64,000 nt of DNA from Streptomyces sp. R302 (GTDB taxonomy: Bacteria > Actinomycetota > Actinomycetes > Streptomycetales > Streptomycetaceae), in the NCBI RefSeq assembly GCF_012927245.1, contig NZ_JABBGE010000013.1, positions 163,627-227,626 of the forward strand. The letters run 5' to 3'. Shown here piece after piece: positions 44,334-52,596 of the stretch. The notes beneath the pieces were generated by a model that worked only from the letters and a program-made list of their open reading frames with translations, was not told the DNA's origin and did no database searches. Position numbers and translations under genes: made by a program. Every line of letters starts with the position of its first letter. Position 1 is the first letter of the stretch.

Positions 44334-45497
44334 CCCGGCCCCCACCGTGGCGAGCTCCGCCAGGAAGTCGTGGCGGATCCGCTCGGTGGGGACCCCCGAG
44401 CCGCGGAGCACGTCGATGCCCTCCCGCACCATGCCCAGCGGACCCGAGAGATAGGCGTCCCGCTCGGTCCAGGGGCCCGCCGCGCGGACGGCCTGCGGCA
44501 GCGGGCCCTGCGCCTCGGTGACGGGATGGACGGCGAGCCACGGGAAGGTCCGCTGGAGCCGCAGCAGGGTGTCGATGTCATAGAGGTCGTGGCCGCTGCG
44601 GGCGCCGTAGAACACGTCGACCTTCCTGCGGTCGCCGTGCTCGGCGACGTCCTCGACCAGCGCCTTGATCGGCGCGATGCCGGTCCCGCCGCCCAGGCAG
44701 AGCAGCCCGGTGTCGGTGGCGTGGTCGACCGTCATGGAACCGGCCGGCGGGCCGAGCCGGAGCACGTCCCCGGGCCGGGCCCGGTGGACCAGCGCCCGGG
44801 AGACCCAGCCCGCCGGGACCGCCTTCACGTGGAGGGTGAGAAGTCCGTCCGGCCGGGGCGCCGAGGCGAAGGAGTAGTGCCGCCAGACGCGCGGCCACCA
44901 GGGCGTCTCCAGCGCGGTGAACTGCCCGGCGAGGAAGGGATAGGGCGCGTCGGGCCGCAGGGTGAGCACGGCGATGTCGGGGGTCCGCAGATCGTGCGAG
45001 ACCACCTCGGCCTGCCACCAGGCCGGCGTCTTCGTCTCGTCCTCGGCGGCCGCGTCGATCATGATCTGCGAGATCGCCGTGTACGCCCGGACCCACGCCG
45101 CCTCGGTCTCCCCGTCCCAGCTCCGCTCCGCGTACCGCGCGAGGGCGCCGATCAGCGCCTCGCCGACCGCCGGATAGTGGGCCGCCTCGACGCCGTACTT
45201 CCGGTGCCCCCGGCCGAGATGGCCCAGGTACTCGACGAGGAAGGCGCTGTCGTCCATCCGCTCGGCGACCGTGAGCAGGGCCTTGAGCAGGCGGTCCCGC
45301 TGGATGTCCATCGCGGCGGGGAACAGCTCGCGCAGGGCGGGGGTCCGGACGAAGAGGAGCGCGTAGAAGTACGAGGTCACCTTGTCGGCGACCGGGGCGA
45401 TCTCCTCAAGGGTGCGACGGACGAGCACCGCATCGGGGGAGGGCTCTGATATTCGGGCCCCCGTCCCGCCCGTCGTGCTGGTCGGACCATCCATCAT
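44265..45497 (-). CDS. Flavohaemoglobin-type globin-FAD/NAD reductase
   Basis: 410 aa. A globin domain (about 22-155; proximal His in GRGHRKYGVEAAHYPAVGEAL) is joined to a ferredoxin-reductase module: FAD motif RHYSFASAP, GDVLRLGPPAGSM and NAD motif LGGGTGIAPIKALVED. Expected role: NO dioxygenase or O2-linked electron transfer, protecting against nitrosative stress. The start is set at ATG 45497 (or 45494) preceded by GAGGCGAGG; a GTG at 45647 would add a 50-residue leader starting VFHVKH that is merely translated parS. The C-terminus overlaps the Nudix gene by 69 bases. Confidence 0.9.
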   Translation of the reverse strand: MMDGPTSTTGGTGARISEPSPDAVLVRRTLEEIAPVADKVTSYFYALLFVRTPALRELFPAAMDIQRDRLLKALLTVAERMDDSAFLVEYLGHLGRGHRKYGVEAAHYPAVGEALIGALARYAERSWDGETEAAWVRAYTAISQIMIDAAAEDETKTPAWWQAEVVSHDLRTPDIAVLTLRPDAPYPFLAGQFTALETPWWPRVWRHYSFASAPRPDGLLTLHVKAVPAGWVSRALVHRARPGDVLRLGPPAGSMTVDHATDTGLLCLGGGTGIAPIKALVEDVAEHGDRRKVDVFYGARSGHDLYDIDTLLRLQRTFPWLAVHPVTEAQGPLPQAVRAAGPWTERDAYLSGPLGMVREGIDVLRGSGVPTERIRHDFLAELATVGAGSAEVGGVHGADALDVAVEVVAQ

Positions 45498-45630
45498 GTG
45501 CCTCGCCTCACGCAGCCGGCTTCCGTGTTCGCAGCATGGCGGCCGACGGCGGGACTTCGGGCGGAAAGCGGTGTTCTCGGGCCAAAGGGCGGGGTTGCGG
45601 ACTAGGCTCCACTCTTTCGGCGCGCGCGGG

Positions 45631-45646
45631 TGTTTCACGTGAAACA
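45631..45646. promoter_or_regulatory. parS site (perfect)
   Basis: TGTTTCACGTGAAACA, an exact match to the parS consensus, extended by two flanking symmetric base pairs on each side. It lies in the divergent region between the flavohaemoglobin-like gene and the GNAT gene. Confidence 0.95.
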
Positions 45647-45691
45647 CCCGCGGTATCCCAGGGACGGAACCCCCGGCGGGGCGGCAATCCC

Positions 45692-45749
45692 CTGGTAGAG
45701 CGGACAAACGCCTGGCAGCGCGGAAAACCTCTGGCAGCGCGGAAAACCC
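45692..45749. repeat. 19/20-bp tandem repeat, 3 copies
   Basis: CTGGCAGCGCGGAAAAC(C/T)(C/T) at 45712-45730 and 45731-45749, with an older 20-base copy at 45692-45711 and a truncated one from 45750. It lies 45 bases from the parS site and upstream of the GNAT gene. Confidence 0.88.
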
Positions 45750-45787
45750 CTGGACGAAAGATCACCCCGTCGGAGAGCCTGGCCGTC

Positions 45788-46651
45788 ATGCCGATCTCCC
45801 CCACCGCCCTCGCCCAGCTCCCCATCCGGCGTCTCGACCCCACCGATCTCCTGGCCTGCGCCGATCTCTCCGAGAACCGCGGCTGGCCCCGCGAGGAGCA
45901 CAAATGGGGGCTGCTGCTCAGCGCGGGCACCGGCTACGGCATCGACGACCCGGACGGCGAGGGACTGCTCGCCTGCTGTGTGGTCACCTCCTACGGCCCC
46001 GGTCTCGCGGCCATCGGCATGGTGCTCGTCGACCGGAACCACGCCCGGCAGGGGGTGGGACGCCGGCTGATGCGCCACGTCGTGGAGCAGGCCGGGGACA
46101 CCCCGCTGACCCTCCATGCCACGCCGAACGGGCAGCCGCTCTACGAGGAGCTCGGCTTCACGGAGGTCGGCCGCGCCGAGATGGTGAAGGGGCGCTTCTC
46201 CGCCGCCGTGCCCGCGCCTCGGGTCGCGGTCCGCCCGGCCACCGCGGAGGACCTCCAGGAGGTGCTCCGCCTCGACCACGAGATCTTCGGCCTGGACCGC
46301 ACCCCGCTCATCACCCGGCTCCCGGCCTTCGCCGACCATCTGCGGGTCGCCGTCGAGGACGGCGCGATCACCGGCTTCGCCGCCGCCTGGCCCAACATGG
46401 ACACCCATGTCGTCGGCCCGCTGATCGCCCGTGACACCGCCACCGCCCAGGCGCTCGTCGCCTCGCTGGCCGATGCCACGGACCGTCCGCTCCGCACCGA
46501 CGTCGACGTCCGCCACACCGAGCTGCTCGACTGGCTCAAGGGGAACGGCCTGGACCCGATCGCCGAGAACGCGGTGATGATCCACTCCGCCCCGGGCCTC
46601 CCGGGCGACATCTCCCGTCGCTTCGCCCCGCTGACCGTCGCGGCGGGCTGA
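45788..46651 (+). CDS. Tandem GNAT-domain acetyltransferase
   Basis: 287 aa with an N-terminal GNAT fold (about 8-135; acetyl-CoA loop RNHARQGVGRRLMRHV) and a second, degenerate GNAT-like domain (about 145-275, beginning VAVRPATAEDLQEVLRLD). It matches the GNAT family with a C-terminal acetyltransf_18-like half. Substrate unknown. ATG 45788 is chosen because homology starts shortly after; the open frame to 45536 runs through parS and repeat DNA. Confidence 0.88.
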   Translation: MPISPTALAQLPIRRLDPTDLLACADLSENRGWPREEHKWGLLLSAGTGYGIDDPDGEGLLACCVVTSYGPGLAAIGMVLVDRNHARQGVGRRLMRHVVEQAGDTPLTLHATPNGQPLYEELGFTEVGRAEMVKGRFSAAVPAPRVAVRPATAEDLQEVLRLDHEIFGLDRTPLITRLPAFADHLRVAVEDGAITGFAAAWPNMDTHVVGPLIARDTATAQALVASLADATDRPLRTDVDVRHTELLDWLKGNGLDPIAENAVMIHSAPGLPGDISRRFAPLTVAAG

Positions 46652-46665
46652 CCTCCGGGGCGGGG

Positions 46666-46697
46666 CCGGGAACCCGGGAACCCGGGAACCCGGGAAC
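46666..46697. repeat. 8-bp tandem repeat, 4 copies
   Basis: Perfect octamer CCGGGAAC at 46666, 46674, 46682 and 46690, immediately before a lower-GC segment that should contain the marR promoter. Confidence 0.93.
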
Positions 46698-46787
46698 CAT
46701 ATACTTGCAGACGCGCACTATTGCGGCTCATCGTCTACCCTGGATCCCGAGCGGCCCGACCGACCAGGAGAAGGACGAGGAGAGACC

Positions 46788-47246
46788 ATGACCGCGACGG
46801 ACCCCGCCCTCACCGGACTCGCCCAGCGCTGGTGCGCCCTCTCCCTGCTGCACGGCCGGATCGAGTCCCACATCGAGCGCGCTCTGGAGTCCAAACACGG
46901 CCTGAGCGCCCGCGAGTACTCCCTCCTCGACGTCCTCGGCCGCCAGCACGACGGGCCCGGCGGACACCTCCAGATGAAGCAGGTCGCCGACGCCGTGGTG
47001 CTCAGCCAGAGCGCCACCACCCGGCTGGTCACGCGCCTGGAGGACCGGGGCCTGCTCACCCGCTACCTGTGCGCCACCGACCGGCGCGGCATCTACACCG
47101 ACGTCACCGAGGCCGGCCAGAAGCTCCTCGCGGAGGCCCGCCCCACCAACGACCGGGCCCTGCGCGAGGCCCTGGACGAGGCCGCGAAGAACCCCGACCT
47201 CGCCCCCCTGGTCCAGGTCCTCGAAGGCCAGACCGTCACCGTCTGA
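46788..47246 (+). CDS. MarR-family transcriptional regulator
   Basis: 152 aa winged-helix repressor: HIERALESKHGLSAREYSLLDVL, LQMKQVADAVVLSQSATTRLVTRLEDRGLLTR (recognition helix) and YTDVTEAGQKLL. The ligand is unknown; phenolic compounds or oxidants are typical. ATG 46788 follows GGAGAGACC. It may control itself and the GNAT gene 28 bases downstream. Confidence 0.92.
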   Translation: MTATDPALTGLAQRWCALSLLHGRIESHIERALESKHGLSAREYSLLDVLGRQHDGPGGHLQMKQVADAVVLSQSATTRLVTRLEDRGLLTRYLCATDRRGIYTDVTEAGQKLLAEARPTNDRALREALDEAAKNPDLAPLVQVLEGQTVTV

Positions 47247-47274
47247 CGCTCCGCCCGGCCCGTACGCTACGGGC

Positions 47275-47727
47275 ATGAGCGATCTTGAGATCCGTCCCGC
47301 CACCACCGAGGACGTGCCCGCCATCGTCGCGATGCTCGCCGACGACCCCCTCGGCGCCCGGCGGGAGTCCCCGGACGACCTCGCGCCGTACCTCTCCGCC
47401 TTCACCCGGCTCGCGGAGGACCCGAACCAGCACCTCGTCGTCGCCACGCGTGACGCGAGGGTCGTCGGCACGCTCCAGCTGACGGTCATCCCCGGGCTCT
47501 CCCGGCGCGGCGCCACCCGCGCCATGATCGAGGGCGTGCGGATCCACGCCGACGAGCGCGGCAGCGGCCTGGGCACCCGGCTCGTCGAATGGGCCGTCGA
47601 GGAATCCCGGCGTCTGGAGTGCGTGCTGGTCCAGCTGACCTCCGACGTCACCCGCACCGACGCGCTCCGCTTCTACGAACGGCTCGGCTTCGAGGCGAGC
47701 CACGTGGGCTTCAAGCTCGCGCTCTGA
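47275..47727 (+). CDS. GNAT-family N-acetyltransferase
   Basis: 150 aa single GNAT domain: IRPATTEDVPAIVAML, VVGTLQLTVIPGLSRRGATRAMIEGVRIHADERGSGLGTRLVEWAV split over the acetyl-CoA loop (RGSGLGTRLV), and DALRFYERLGFEASHVGFKL at the end. Probably acetylates a small amine or protein N-terminus. It lies 28 bases after marR on the same strand, so it may be the regulated gene. A parS site follows 19 bases after its stop. Confidence 0.92.
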   Translation: MSDLEIRPATTEDVPAIVAMLADDPLGARRESPDDLAPYLSAFTRLAEDPNQHLVVATRDARVVGTLQLTVIPGLSRRGATRAMIEGVRIHADERGSGLGTRLVEWAVEESRRLECVLVQLTSDVTRTDALRFYERLGFEASHVGFKLAL

Positions 47728-47745
47728 CCTTCGGTGGGTCGCCCG

Positions 47746-47761
47746 TGTTTCACGTGAAACA
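47746..47761. promoter_or_regulatory. parS site (perfect)
   Basis: TGTTTCACGTGAAACA, exact consensus with further flanking symmetry (CG on both sides). It lies between the convergent GNAT gene and the serine hydrolase gene. Confidence 0.95.
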
Positions 47762-47787
47762 CGGACGTCCGCGTCATCGGGACCGGC

Positions 47788-49170
47788 TCAGAGCCCCCGC
47801 CACCCCTGCTCGTCCACACCGCCCGGAACCGCGTCCCCGGGCTCGTACGGCTCCCGGGTGAAGACGAAGGAGCCGAGGTCGAGGTGGCTGACGCTGCCGT
47901 CGGGCCGCCGCACCACACGGAGCCTCTCCCCCGCGTAGTACCCGTCGAGCCCGATCCAGCCGCCCTCGGGCAGCGCCCGGAAGCGGGCACTGCGGCCGGC
48001 CCCGCGCAGGGGCTCCAGGACAACCCCGCGCTCCGCGCCGAGCCGCAGGCCGTAGGAGTACGTCCCCCAGTACCAGGGGCCGGTCAGCGCCAGGAGCTCC
48101 TGGTCGACCTCGGCCTCGGGCAGCGGCCGCCACGGCTCGGGGAACCGGGGCTCGGCCTCCGCCACGATCCGTACGAGGTCGGTGGCGACGAGCCCGGGCT
48201 GCGGACCGCTCGTGGCGTTCGCGAGCGCCACGCCGACCAGGCCCTCCTCGACGTCCACCCAGAGGCCCGCGACGAAGCCCGGCAGCGAACCTCCGTGCCC
48301 GATGAGCGCGCCGCTCTCCTTCCGGGCCACCTGGAGACCGAGGCCGTACCCCATCAGCGGATCACCGACGGCCGGCGGACCCACGGGAACCCGCATCTCG
48401 GCGACGGAGGAGGCGCTCAGCACCCGCTCGTCGCCCTCCGCGAGGAAGACGCCGAACCGGCAGAGGTCCGCCGCCGTCGACCACAGCCGGCCGGCCGCGC
48501 CCATCACCCCGAGGTCCTCGGAAGGCTCCGGAAGCATCACATCGGCCCAGGGGTGCACCGCCCAGCCCCCGGCGTGCGGGGCGACCGGCTCCCCCGTCGT
48601 CCGGTCCATGCCCAGCGGCTCCAGGACCTCGGTGCGCAGCGCCTCCTCCCAGGACACCCCGCGCACCGCCTCGACCAGCGCGCCGAGCAGGGTGTAACCG
48701 GGGTTGGAGTAGTGGAAGGTACGGCCCGCCGGATGGAGCACGGGCGCTTCCCCCAGCACATCGGCGAGTCCGGGCCGCAGCTCCCCGGACGACCGCTCCC
48801 ACCAGGGCGAGGGCGTCTCCGCCGCCAGCCCCGCCGTGTGGCCGAGCAGCTGGGCGATGGTCGCCTCGCCCACCCCGGTGCCGGGCAGGTGCTTCTCCAG
48901 CGGGTCGTCGAGCCCGAGCAGCCCCTCGTCCCGCAGCCTGAGGACGAGGACGGCGGTCAACGCCTTGGTGATCGAGCCGATCCGGTACTGCGTGTCGGCG
49001 TCCGGGGCGTGCCCGTCCACACAGCTGCGGGAACCGCTCCACACCATCGCTCCCCCACGGGCGACGGCACCCACGAACGACGGCGCGCGGCCCTCGCTCT
49101 GAGCGCGGGCCACGCGGTGCAGCAGGGACCGCTCGGTGGCGGGCAGCAGGGCTTCGAAGGCTGAGGTCAT
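47788..49170 (-). CDS. Serine hydrolase of the beta-lactamase/class C PBP family
   Basis: 460 aa. SxxK is SITK (Ser in QYRIGSITKALTAV), the Tyr motif is YSN in FHYSNPGYTLLGALV, and the third motif is HGG in GALIGHGGSLPGF; a C-terminal beta-sandwich lipocalin-like domain (about 350-455) follows. No clear signal peptide, so a cytoplasmic esterase/peptidase is likelier than a secreted lactamase. ATG 49170 is chosen; ATG 49182 (MIGR) is possible. Confidence 0.9.
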   Translation of the reverse strand: MTSAFEALLPATERSLLHRVARAQSEGRAPSFVGAVARGGAMVWSGSRSCVDGHAPDADTQYRIGSITKALTAVLVLRLRDEGLLGLDDPLEKHLPGTGVGEATIAQLLGHTAGLAAETPSPWWERSSGELRPGLADVLGEAPVLHPAGRTFHYSNPGYTLLGALVEAVRGVSWEEALRTEVLEPLGMDRTTGEPVAPHAGGWAVHPWADVMLPEPSEDLGVMGAAGRLWSTAADLCRFGVFLAEGDERVLSASSVAEMRVPVGPPAVGDPLMGYGLGLQVARKESGALIGHGGSLPGFVAGLWVDVEEGLVGVALANATSGPQPGLVATDLVRIVAEAEPRFPEPWRPLPEAEVDQELLALTGPWYWGTYSYGLRLGAERGVVLEPLRGAGRSARFRALPEGGWIGLDGYYAGERLRVVRRPDGSVSHLDLGSFVFTREPYEPGDAVPGGVDEQGWRGL

Positions 49171-49207
49171 GCGACCGATCATGCCCCGCCGCCCCGCCCG
49201 GGCACGA

Positions 49208-50713
49208 TCAGGTTTGTGCCATGTCCACGAAGCGCGAGTAGTGGCCCTGGAAGGCCACGGTGATGGTGGCCGTGGGGCCGTTACGGTGCTTGCCGACGAT
49301 GATGTCGGCCTCGCCGGCGCGCGGGGACTCCTTCTCGTAGGCGTCCTCGCGGTGGAGCAGGATGACCATGTCGGCGTCCTGCTCGATGGAGCCGGACTCA
49401 CGGAGGTCGGAGACCATCGGCTTCTTGTCGGTGCGCTGCTCGGGACCACGGTTCAGCTGGGAGAGCGCGATCACCGGGAGCTCCAGCTCCTTGGCGAGGA
49501 GCTTGAGGTTTCGCGACATGTCGGAGACCTCCTGCTGACGGCTCTCCTGCCGCTTGGAGCCGCCGGACTGCATCAGCTGGAGGTAGTCGATGATGACCAG
49601 CTTGAGGCCGTTGCGCTGCTTGAGCCGGCGGCACTTGGCGCGGATCTCCATCATCGACAGGTTCGGGGAGTCGTCGATGTAGAGCGGCGCCTGGGAGACG
49701 TCGGGCATGCGGCGGGCGAGCCGGGTCCAGTCCTCGTCGGTCATCGTGCCGGAGCGCATGTGGTGCAGGGCGACCCGCGCCTCGGCGGACAGCAGACGCA
49801 TCGCGATCTCGTTGCGGCCCATTTCGAGGGAGAAGATGACGCTGGGCAGGTTGTGCTTGATCGAGGCGGCCCGGGCGAAGTCCAGGGCGAGGGTCGACTT
49901 ACCCATGGCGGGCCGGGCCGCGATGATGATCATCTGGCCGGGGTGGAGTCCGTTGGTGAGCGAGTCGAGGTCGCTGAAGCCGGTGGGCACACCGGTCATC
50001 TCGCCGCTGCGGGAGCCGATCGCCTCGATCTCGTCGAGCGCGCCCTCCATGATGTCGCCGAGCGGCAGGTAGTCCTCGGTGGTCCGCTGCTCGGTGACCT
50101 TGTAGATCTCCGCCTGGGCCGAGTTCACGATCTCGTCGACGTCGCCGTCGGCCGCGTAGCCCATCTGCGTGATCTTGGTGCCGGCCTCCACGAGCCGCCG
50201 CAGCACGGCCCGCTCGTGGACGATCTCCGCGTAGTACGAGGCGTTCGCCGCGGTCGGCACCGACTGGACGAGGGTGTGCAGATAGGAGGCGCCGCCGACG
50301 CGGTTGATCTCGCCGCGCTTGGTGAGCTCGGCACCGACCGTGATGGGGTCGGCGGGCTCGCCCTTGGCGTAGAGGTCGAGGATCGCGCCGAAGACGGTCT
50401 CGTGCGCGGGCTTGTAGAAGTCGTGGCCCTTGATGATCTCCACGACGTCGGCGATCGCGTCCTTGGAGAGCAGCATGCCGCCGAGCACCGACTGCTCGGC
50501 GTCGAGGTCCTGCGGGGGGACCCGCTCGAAGCCGACGAGGCCGCCGTCCCAGGGGCCGTCGCTGCCGCGCTCGTGCTGCTCCTCACGGCCCCGGCCGCGC
50601 CCACGGCCCTCGCCGCGGCCTTCGCCACGCCCTTCGCCCCGGGTGCGGACGGGCAGTCGGTCGCTCGGTCCGCCGTCTGCCCAAGGGTCGTCCATGGGCT
50701 CGGGAACGCTCAC
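49208..50713 (-). CDS. dnaB: Replicative DNA helicase DnaB
   Basis: 501 aa hexameric 5'-3' helicase of the replisome. The N-terminal domain begins at PPQDLDAEQSVLGGMLLS; the RecA-like core has Walker A ARPAMGKST, IFSLEMGRNEIAMRLL, Walker B LVIIDYLQLM and LSQLNRGPEQR; no intein interrupts it. The first 60 residues are an unusual low-complexity tail with GEGRGEGRGEGRGRGRGR, encoded by a GC-rich short repeat. GTG 50713 is the start; Met at codon 7 is an alternative. DnaA boxes lie upstream. Confidence 0.97.
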   Translation of the reverse strand: MSVPEPMDDPWADGGPSDRLPVRTRGEGRGEGRGEGRGRGRGREEQHERGSDGPWDGGLVGFERVPPQDLDAEQSVLGGMLLSKDAIADVVEIIKGHDFYKPAHETVFGAILDLYAKGEPADPITVGAELTKRGEINRVGGASYLHTLVQSVPTAANASYYAEIVHERAVLRRLVEAGTKITQMGYAADGDVDEIVNSAQAEIYKVTEQRTTEDYLPLGDIMEGALDEIEAIGSRSGEMTGVPTGFSDLDSLTNGLHPGQMIIIAARPAMGKSTLALDFARAASIKHNLPSVIFSLEMGRNEIAMRLLSAEARVALHHMRSGTMTDEDWTRLARRMPDVSQAPLYIDDSPNLSMMEIRAKCRRLKQRNGLKLVIIDYLQLMQSGGSKRQESRQQEVSDMSRNLKLLAKELELPVIALSQLNRGPEQRTDKKPMVSDLRESGSIEQDADMVILLHREDAYEKESPRAGEADIIVGKHRNGPTATITVAFQGHYSRFVDMAQT

Positions 50714-51137
50714 CCGCCACCTCTTCCCGTCCGCTCAGCGGACCTCGCCGTGCCACTCCTTCTTACGCCACGGCCTTGGTCAAAGAGTGGCTTTCGCGTC
50801 CGGTTCTGGCGCGTCGGGCGCCGGTCCACGGTAGGCCCGGGAGGGGCGTCAGCCAATCTGGTTATCCACAGGCTCTGTGGGTGAAGCCCCCAATGCTGTG
50901 GATAAGCCGCCGGATCCTGTGCACGGACCGGGGGACAGCCATGTGGACAAACTCATAGACCCCTCCCAGTTACCGCTCTGACCTGCACGTTTTCCATCCA
51001 CGGGCTGTGGGGGAGAAAAACTTTTACGCCGGGGCCACGATCAGAACAAACAGCCCACACCCGAAGCCCCGATCCCCCCAAACGTAAGGACCACTGATCC
51101 ATTGCATCACTTACCTGTGGACGATTAGATTGACCTC
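50714..51137. promoter_or_regulatory. Divergent dnaB/MATE intergenic region with DnaA-box cluster
   Basis: 424 bases with no gene. Perfect DnaA boxes: TTATCCACA 50862-50870, its complement TGTGGATAA 50897-50905, and TGTGGACAA 50942-50950. Weaker relatives: TGTGGACGA 51116-51124 (overlapping the MATE start region) and ATCCACGG near 50996. The first three are spaced 35 and 45 bases apart. The right half is AT-richer and should contain the MATE promoter. Confidence 0.8.
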
Positions 51138-52475
51138 ATGACCCAGGCCCCCACGAGCTCCACGGCCACGCCGCGCCGGCACGACCGCGAGATCCTCTCA
51201 CTCGCCCTGCCGGCCTTCGGCGCCCTCGTCGCCGAGCCGCTCTTCCTCATGGTGGACAGTGCCATCGTGGGCCACCTCGGCACCCCCCAACTCGCGGGCC
51301 TCGCCATCGCCGGCGCCCTGCTCTCCACCTTCGTCAGCGTCTTCGTCTTCCTCGCCTACGCCACCACGGCCGCCGTCGCCCGGCGGGTCGGCGCGGGCGA
51401 TCTGCCCTCCGCCCTCCGGCAGGGCATCGACGGCATCTGGCTGGCCCTCCTCCTCGGCCTCGCCCTCGTCGCGGTCACCCTGCCCACGGCGCCCTGGCTG
51501 GTCGAGGCCTTCGGCGCCTCCGACACCGCGGCCCCCCACGCGACCACGTATCTGCGGATCTCCCTCCTGGGCATCCCCGCGATGCTGATCGTCCTGGCCG
51601 CCACCGGGGTCCTGCGCGGACTCCAGGACACCCGCACCCCGCTCTACGTGGCCATCGGCGGCTTCGCGGCCAACGGCGCCCTCAACGTCGGACTGGTCTA
51701 CGGCGCCGGGCTCGGCATCGCGGGCTCCGCCTGGGGCACCGTCATCGCCCAGTGCTGCATGGCCGCCGCGTACCTCGTCGTGGTCGTCCGTGGCGCCCGG
51801 CGGCACGGAGCCTCGCTCCGGCCCGACGCCGCCGGCATCCGGGCCTCGGCCCAGGCTGGCGTCCCCCTCCTGGTCCGCACGCTCTCGCTGCGCGCCGTCC
51901 TGATGATCGCCACCGTCGTCGCCGCCCGTCTGGGCGACACCGAGGTCGCGGCCCACCAGATCATCCTCTCCCTGTGGAGCCTGATGGCCTTCGCCCTGGA
52001 CGCGATCGCCATCGCCGGCCAGGCCATCATCGGCCGCTACCTGGGCGCCGACGACGCCGAGGGCGCCCGCCAGGTCTGCCGCCGGATGGTCCAGTGGGGG
52101 GTGGTCTCGGGGGTGGTCCTCGGACTGCTCCTGGTCCTCACCCGCCCGCTCTTCATCCCGCTCTTCACCGGCGACCCCGCCGTCCGGTCCACCCTGCTAC
52201 CGGCCCTGCTCGTCGTGGCCCTCTCCCAGCCGATCTCCGGCGTCGTCTTCGTCCTCGACGGCGTCCTCATGGGCGCGGGCGACGGCCCCTACCTCGCCTG
52301 GGCGATGCTGCTCACCCTGGCGGTCTTCGCACCGGTCGCCCTGCTGGTGCCCGTGCTCGGCGGCGGGCTGACCGCTCTCTGGTGGGCGATGACGCTGATG
52401 ATGACGGTCCGGATGGCCACCCTCTGGTACCGGATGCGCTCCGGCCGCTGGATCGTCACAGGCGCCGCCCGCTGA
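51138..52475 (+). CDS. MATE-family efflux transporter (DinF type)
   Basis: 445 aa with 12 membrane segments: ILSLALPAFGALVAEPLFLMVDSAIVGHLG in the first repeat and QAGVPLLVRTLSLRAVLMIATVVAARLGD opening the second. Na+ or H+ driven drug/toxin exporter of the DinF subgroup. Start ATG 51138 lies 14 bases after a DnaA-like word. It sits between dnaB and rplI, a conserved Streptomyces arrangement. Confidence 0.93.
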   Translation: MTQAPTSSTATPRRHDREILSLALPAFGALVAEPLFLMVDSAIVGHLGTPQLAGLAIAGALLSTFVSVFVFLAYATTAAVARRVGAGDLPSALRQGIDGIWLALLLGLALVAVTLPTAPWLVEAFGASDTAAPHATTYLRISLLGIPAMLIVLAATGVLRGLQDTRTPLYVAIGGFAANGALNVGLVYGAGLGIAGSAWGTVIAQCCMAAAYLVVVVRGARRHGASLRPDAAGIRASAQAGVPLLVRTLSLRAVLMIATVVAARLGDTEVAAHQIILSLWSLMAFALDAIAIAGQAIIGRYLGADDAEGARQVCRRMVQWGVVSGVVLGLLLVLTRPLFIPLFTGDPAVRSTLLPALLVVALSQPISGVVFVLDGVLMGAGDGPYLAWAMLLTLAVFAPVALLVPVLGGGLTALWWAMTLMMTVRMATLWYRMRSGRWIVTGAAR

Positions 52476-52488
52476 CCGAAGGCGGCGC

Positions 52489-52541
52489 TGTCTCACGCGT
52501 TGTTTCACACGTTGTTTTCACGCGGTGTTTCACGTGAAACA
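52489..52541. promoter_or_regulatory. parS site with a tandem row of degenerate half-sites
   Basis: The perfect parS TGTTTCACGTGAAACA is at 52526-52541. It is preceded head-to-tail by three half-site-like words of 12-13 bases: TGTCTCACGCGT (52489), TGTTTCACACGT (52501) and TGTTTTCACGCGG (52513). The run starts 14 bases after the MATE stop and ends just before the rplI terminator. Confidence 0.9.
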
Positions 52542-52543
52542 GC

Positions 52544-52578
52544 GGATGGGCCGCCCCCCAGTGGGGAGCGGCCCATCC
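52544..52578. terminator. Bidirectional terminator between rplI and the MATE gene
   Basis: Inverted repeat GGATGGGCCGC (52544-52554) / GCGGCCCATCC (52568-52578), with an inner CCCC/GGGG pair. It is 19 bases beyond the rplI stop and also follows the MATE gene. Confidence 0.85.
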
Positions 52579-52596
52579 GTACTGCTGAGCGCAGCG

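Noticed and set aside
45498..45707. N-terminal extension of the flavohaemoglobin frame starting VFHVKHPRAP
   Set aside because: It is a translation of parS and repeat-poor intergenic DNA; globin homology starts only after ATG 45497, and the same FHVK peptide appears in every frame crossing a parS site.
49208..50713. Intein in DnaB
   Set aside because: Walker A and B regions are uninterrupted and length is 501 aa.
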